NCBI RefSeq assembly: GCF_902825155.1
Contig: NZ_CADEAG010000001.1
Span: forward strand, 310,001-374,000
Origin: Bartonella taylorii 8TBB
GTDB taxonomy: Bacteria > Pseudomonadota > Alphaproteobacteria > Rhizobiales > Rhizobiaceae
Direction: 5' to 3'
Length of the DNA: 64,000 bases
In this document: in pieces, positions 61,358-64,000 of the stretch
Layout: each line of letters starts with the position of its first letter
Numbering within the stretch: position 1 is the first letter of the stretch
Notes under the pieces: generated by a model
Told to the model about the DNA's origin: nothing
What the model saw: only the letters and a program-made list of their open reading frames with translations
Database searches by the model: none
Program-made: the position numbers and the translations under genes

Positions 61358-64000
61358 TGAAAAAAAGTGTGCGTTTATCGGCTTTCTTATTTGGTCTTTC
61401 ATTTTTTTTGATGGGCGCTTTTGTTTTTGCCCAGAAAGGCAATTCATCTTCTAGCGAAGCAACAGCAAATGATCGTTCATGGTTTGTTTCTTTGATTGAA
61501 CGCGGACTTTCAGCATCTAATCGCCAAGTTCGTTTATATAATATGCAGGGGGTATTATCGTCTCAAGCATCAATTGATGCTATTACTGTGAGTGATAAAA
61601 AAGGTGTTTGGCTTAAAATTACCAATGCTAAAATGGATTGGAACCGTCTAGCGTTACTGAGAGGACGTATAGATATTAACCAGCTTTCAGCAGAACAGAT
61701 TACGTTTTTACGCAAACCGCATGACAATTTTTCTCTTATTGCTTCTCTTGAGGCGAGGAAGTTTTCTTTGCCAAAATTGCCACTTGACATTTCTATAAAC
61801 ACGCTTACGGCTAAACACGTAGTGTTTGAACAGGGACTCTTGGGTTTTTCTGCTGATGTGTCCTTAAAAGGGAATCTAACCTTAGCTAATGGTGATTTTG
61901 ATGTCGATATAGCGGCGCATCGTTTAGATGCACCGGGATCTTTCTCTATTTTAACGAAGATATCCGATAGCAATCGTACAGCTAAAATTGATATTTCTGT
62001 TGATGAATCACAAAATGGCATTTTGGCGAATATTTTTAACATTGAAAAGCGTCCTGCATTAAATCTTTCCATAAGAGGTGATGGTACTTTCGATGATTTA
62101 GTTGTCAGCCTTTCTTTAGAAGCCAATCATCATCCTGTTTTGCATGGCAATGTTATTCTCGCAAGTGTTGCAGAAGGGCACGGTTTTTCTACTAAACTAG
62201 TAGGAACACTCGGTCCTTTGATACCTCCACAATATCGTAGCCTCTTTGAATCTGATATGACGTTGAAAGCAGAGGCGAGAATAACAAAAGAAGGTGTGAA
62301 GCACCTTGATCATATGGTGATTCAGAGCAAAACAATGAATATTTTGGCTAATGCTGAAATAACAACAGATGGATTTTTGCGGCGGCTTTTTATTGATGGC
62401 AAAATGGCTCTTGATAAGGAAAATGGTGCTACTCATTTATCAGCGTCAGAAACGCCAATGCGTGCGGATAATCTTGCTTTAAATATTGATTATGGCCGTG
62501 AAGGGCAACAATCTTGGAATGGTCGGCTTGTTGTACATCAGTTGAGCAATAAAAATATTCGTATTCGTGATGCGATTTTTGATATGGGGGGAGTGAGCGA
62601 AAATCTTGATAATGCAGCTTCTCGTCATGTTGGTATTCAAATTAAGGGAACGCTTCAAGGGATTGAAAAAAGTAAGAGCACATTGGGAGAAGGTCTAGGA
62701 CAAACAGTTCATGTGCATTTAGATACGGATGTTGTTTCTAAAAAGCCAGTTTTGATTCATGATTTTAGTATTACGGGTCAGGGGTTTTCTGCTTGGTTAA
62801 AAGGAAAAATGAATCGTTTTGTTTTTAAAGGTGACCTTGGTTTAAAAGCCCAAACACTAGCTCCTTTTAGTTTACTGAGTAGACAATCACTCTCTGGTAG
62901 TACAGATATTAAAGCCAAAGGAACTATCGGTTTAATTGACGGCGTTTTTGATCTTGAATTATCAGGGATGGCTGACAATATGAAAATAGGTGTGGAGCCT
63001 TTTGATCGTTTTTTCAAAGGAAATTTTATTCTTTCAGGTGGTGCTGCTTACGACACGGCGAGTTTGATTTTGCGTCGTTTAGATTTGAAAAGTCAATACG
63101 CAAACATAAAAGCTGATGGATATTTTTCAAGTGAGAGCGCTAAAATGGATTTCTATGCTCAAATATCTGATTTAGCCAAATTGGATTCGAGAATGAACGG
63201 TGCACTCACAGTCCAAAGTACTGCTAGAGGGCGTAATAACCTTATAAAATTTAATACAAATGCCCATGTTGCTGAAGCATTTTTAGTGGGGAAAAAACTA
63301 AAGAACACAACACTTACTATAAAAACTTTGATGGATAATACATCTCCGAGTGCTTCTTTAACGGGTTCTATAAAGGGAGAAGGAACTTTTTCTGAGAAAC
63401 CATTGCATTTATCTGCTTCTTTTAAGGATTCTAATCAAATTCGAAAACTTGAAGATATCAATATTAGAGGGGGAAGTGCAAAAATAACCGGTGACCTTTC
63501 TCAAAAACTTGGAGGTTTTGTGAAAGGAGCTTTGCATATTGACGCTGATGATATTTCAGTGCTTGCTGCATTATTTTTGCAGGAGGGTAGTGGAAAGGTA
63601 AAAGGAGATTTTATTTTTGACGAACAAAATGGCAGGCAAAAAGCCAACCTAAAGGCGCATGTTGACCGTTTAAGCTTTGCAAAGAATAAAATTAAAAAGT
63701 TGGAAGTCAAAGCAGATGTATTTGACCCTTTGGGTATGGCTCAGTTTGAAGGTTTTATCAATGCAGACCATATCCAAACGCCTTTTATGATGGTTAATCG
63801 TTTAAATGCTCACGCTAATGGCAACGATGGGCAAACAGTTTTTAATGTTAAAGCGATGTTGCCTAATGATACAAACGCACGACTTTCTGGCCGTATGGTT
63901 ACAGCGAGATTTCCAGAAGGTATAAAACGAGAAGTGCAGATTGAAACCATAGATGTTAAACAACACAATCTTCATGCGACATTGCCTAAATCGGCTACGA
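61357..64000 (+). CDS. tamB: TamB, translocation and assembly module, 3' part missing
   Basis: TamB is an inner-membrane-anchored periplasmic bridge partner of TamA. It starts at ATG 61357, which overlaps the tamA stop (TAATG), and remains open to the window end (881 codons). An N-terminal hydrophobic anchor (residues 7-24) is followed by repetitive beta-rich sequence typical of AsmA/TamB proteins. The conserved C-terminal DUF490 domain is beyond the window. The call rests on context and on the beta-repeat pattern. Confidence 0.85.
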   Translation, partial: MKKSVRLSAFLFGLSFFLMGAFVFAQKGNSSSSEATANDRSWFVSLIERGLSASNRQVRLYNMQGVLSSQASIDAITVSDKKGVWLKITNAKMDWNRLALLRGRIDINQLSAEQITFLRKPHDNFSLIASLEARKFSLPKLPLDISINTLTAKHVVFEQGLLGFSADVSLKGNLTLANGDFDVDIAAHRLDAPGSFSILTKISDSNRTAKIDISVDESQNGILANIFNIEKRPALNLSIRGDGTFDDLVVSLSLEANHHPVLHGNVILASVAEGHGFSTKLVGTLGPLIPPQYRSLFESDMTLKAEARITKEGVKHLDHMVIQSKTMNILANAEITTDGFLRRLFIDGKMALDKENGATHLSASETPMRADNLALNIDYGREGQQSWNGRLVVHQLSNKNIRIRDAIFDMGGVSENLDNAASRHVGIQIKGTLQGIEKSKSTLGEGLGQTVHVHLDTDVVSKKPVLIHDFSITGQGFSAWLKGKMNRFVFKGDLGLKAQTLAPFSLLSRQSLSGSTDIKAKGTIGLIDGVFDLELSGMADNMKIGVEPFDRFFKGNFILSGGAAYDTASLILRRLDLKSQYANIKADGYFSSESAKMDFYAQISDLAKLDSRMNGALTVQSTARGRNNLIKFNTNAHVAEAFLVGKKLKNTTLTIKTLMDNTSPSASLTGSIKGEGTFSEKPLHLSASFKDSNQIRKLEDINIRGGSAKITGDLSQKLGGFVKGALHIDADDISVLAALFLQEGSGKVKGDFIFDEQNGRQKANLKAHVDRLSFAKNKIKKLEVKADVFDPLGMAQFEGFINADHIQTPFMMVNRLNAHANGNDGQTVFNVKAMLPNDTNARLSGRMVTARFPEGIKREVQIETIDVKQHNLHATLPKSAT

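Overview
The window is low-GC alphaproteobacterial chromosome. Gene content and order point to the Hyphomicrobiales and most likely to Bartonella or a very close relative. Reasons: many AT-rich spacers with decayed genes, an IalB-type invasion protein, no hemE at the hemE/ppsR origin junction, no trp genes beside accD, class I lysyl-tRNA synthetase, DivL, and TsaE fused to a sugar-kinase domain. The species cannot be fixed from the sequence alone.

Region 1 (1-12.4 kb) is the probable chromosomal origin. rsmG, mnmG, mnmE and rho run leftward and ppsR, maf, aroE, coaE, dnaQ and polA run rightward, diverging from a 575-bp AT-rich spacer (5022-5596). That spacer carries four near-consensus DnaA boxes and a perfect TTAA-N7-TTAA CtrA-type site. 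Three parS-like palindromes (371, 2338, 2400) lie 3-5 kb to the left, which suggests parA and parB are just outside the window.

Region 2 (12.4-20.5 kb) holds an endonuclease/exonuclease-family protein, a Bax-inhibitor-1 membrane protein, lspA with two RNA methyltransferase genes, lapA-ihfB, and the LPS export genes lptC-lptA-lptB. Region 3 (20.5-23.8 kb) is eroded. ptsN survives, but the ribosome hibernation factor gene hpf before it is a pseudogene, and rpoN, usual here in relatives, is not seen. An IalB-family gene follows.

Region 4 (23.8-31.1 kb) carries rlmN, a LysE-type exporter, argG, an unlisted 40-residue membrane protein, lysS and prfC. Region 5 (31-43.5 kb, minus strand) is addB-addA-trxA, a remnant of a MurU-like nucleotidyltransferase, tsaE-amgK, divL and ahcY. 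Region 6 (44-56 kb, minus strand) has an NDUFA9-like protein, accD-folC, an EI24/CysZ-like protein, a decayed IS200/IS605-type end, coaBC with an N-terminal ribbon-helix-helix domain, ubiE-ubiB and gyrB. Region 7 (56-64 kb) has an orphan solute-binding protein, a comM/yifB ATPase and tamA-tamB, with tamB cut by the window end.

Most genes are housekeeping. The points of interest are the origin/centromere architecture, the RHH-CoaBC fusion, the hairpin plus mini-ORF before polA, and the traces of gene loss (hpf, murU, IS605). I found no CRISPR array, prophage, tRNA or rRNA gene.
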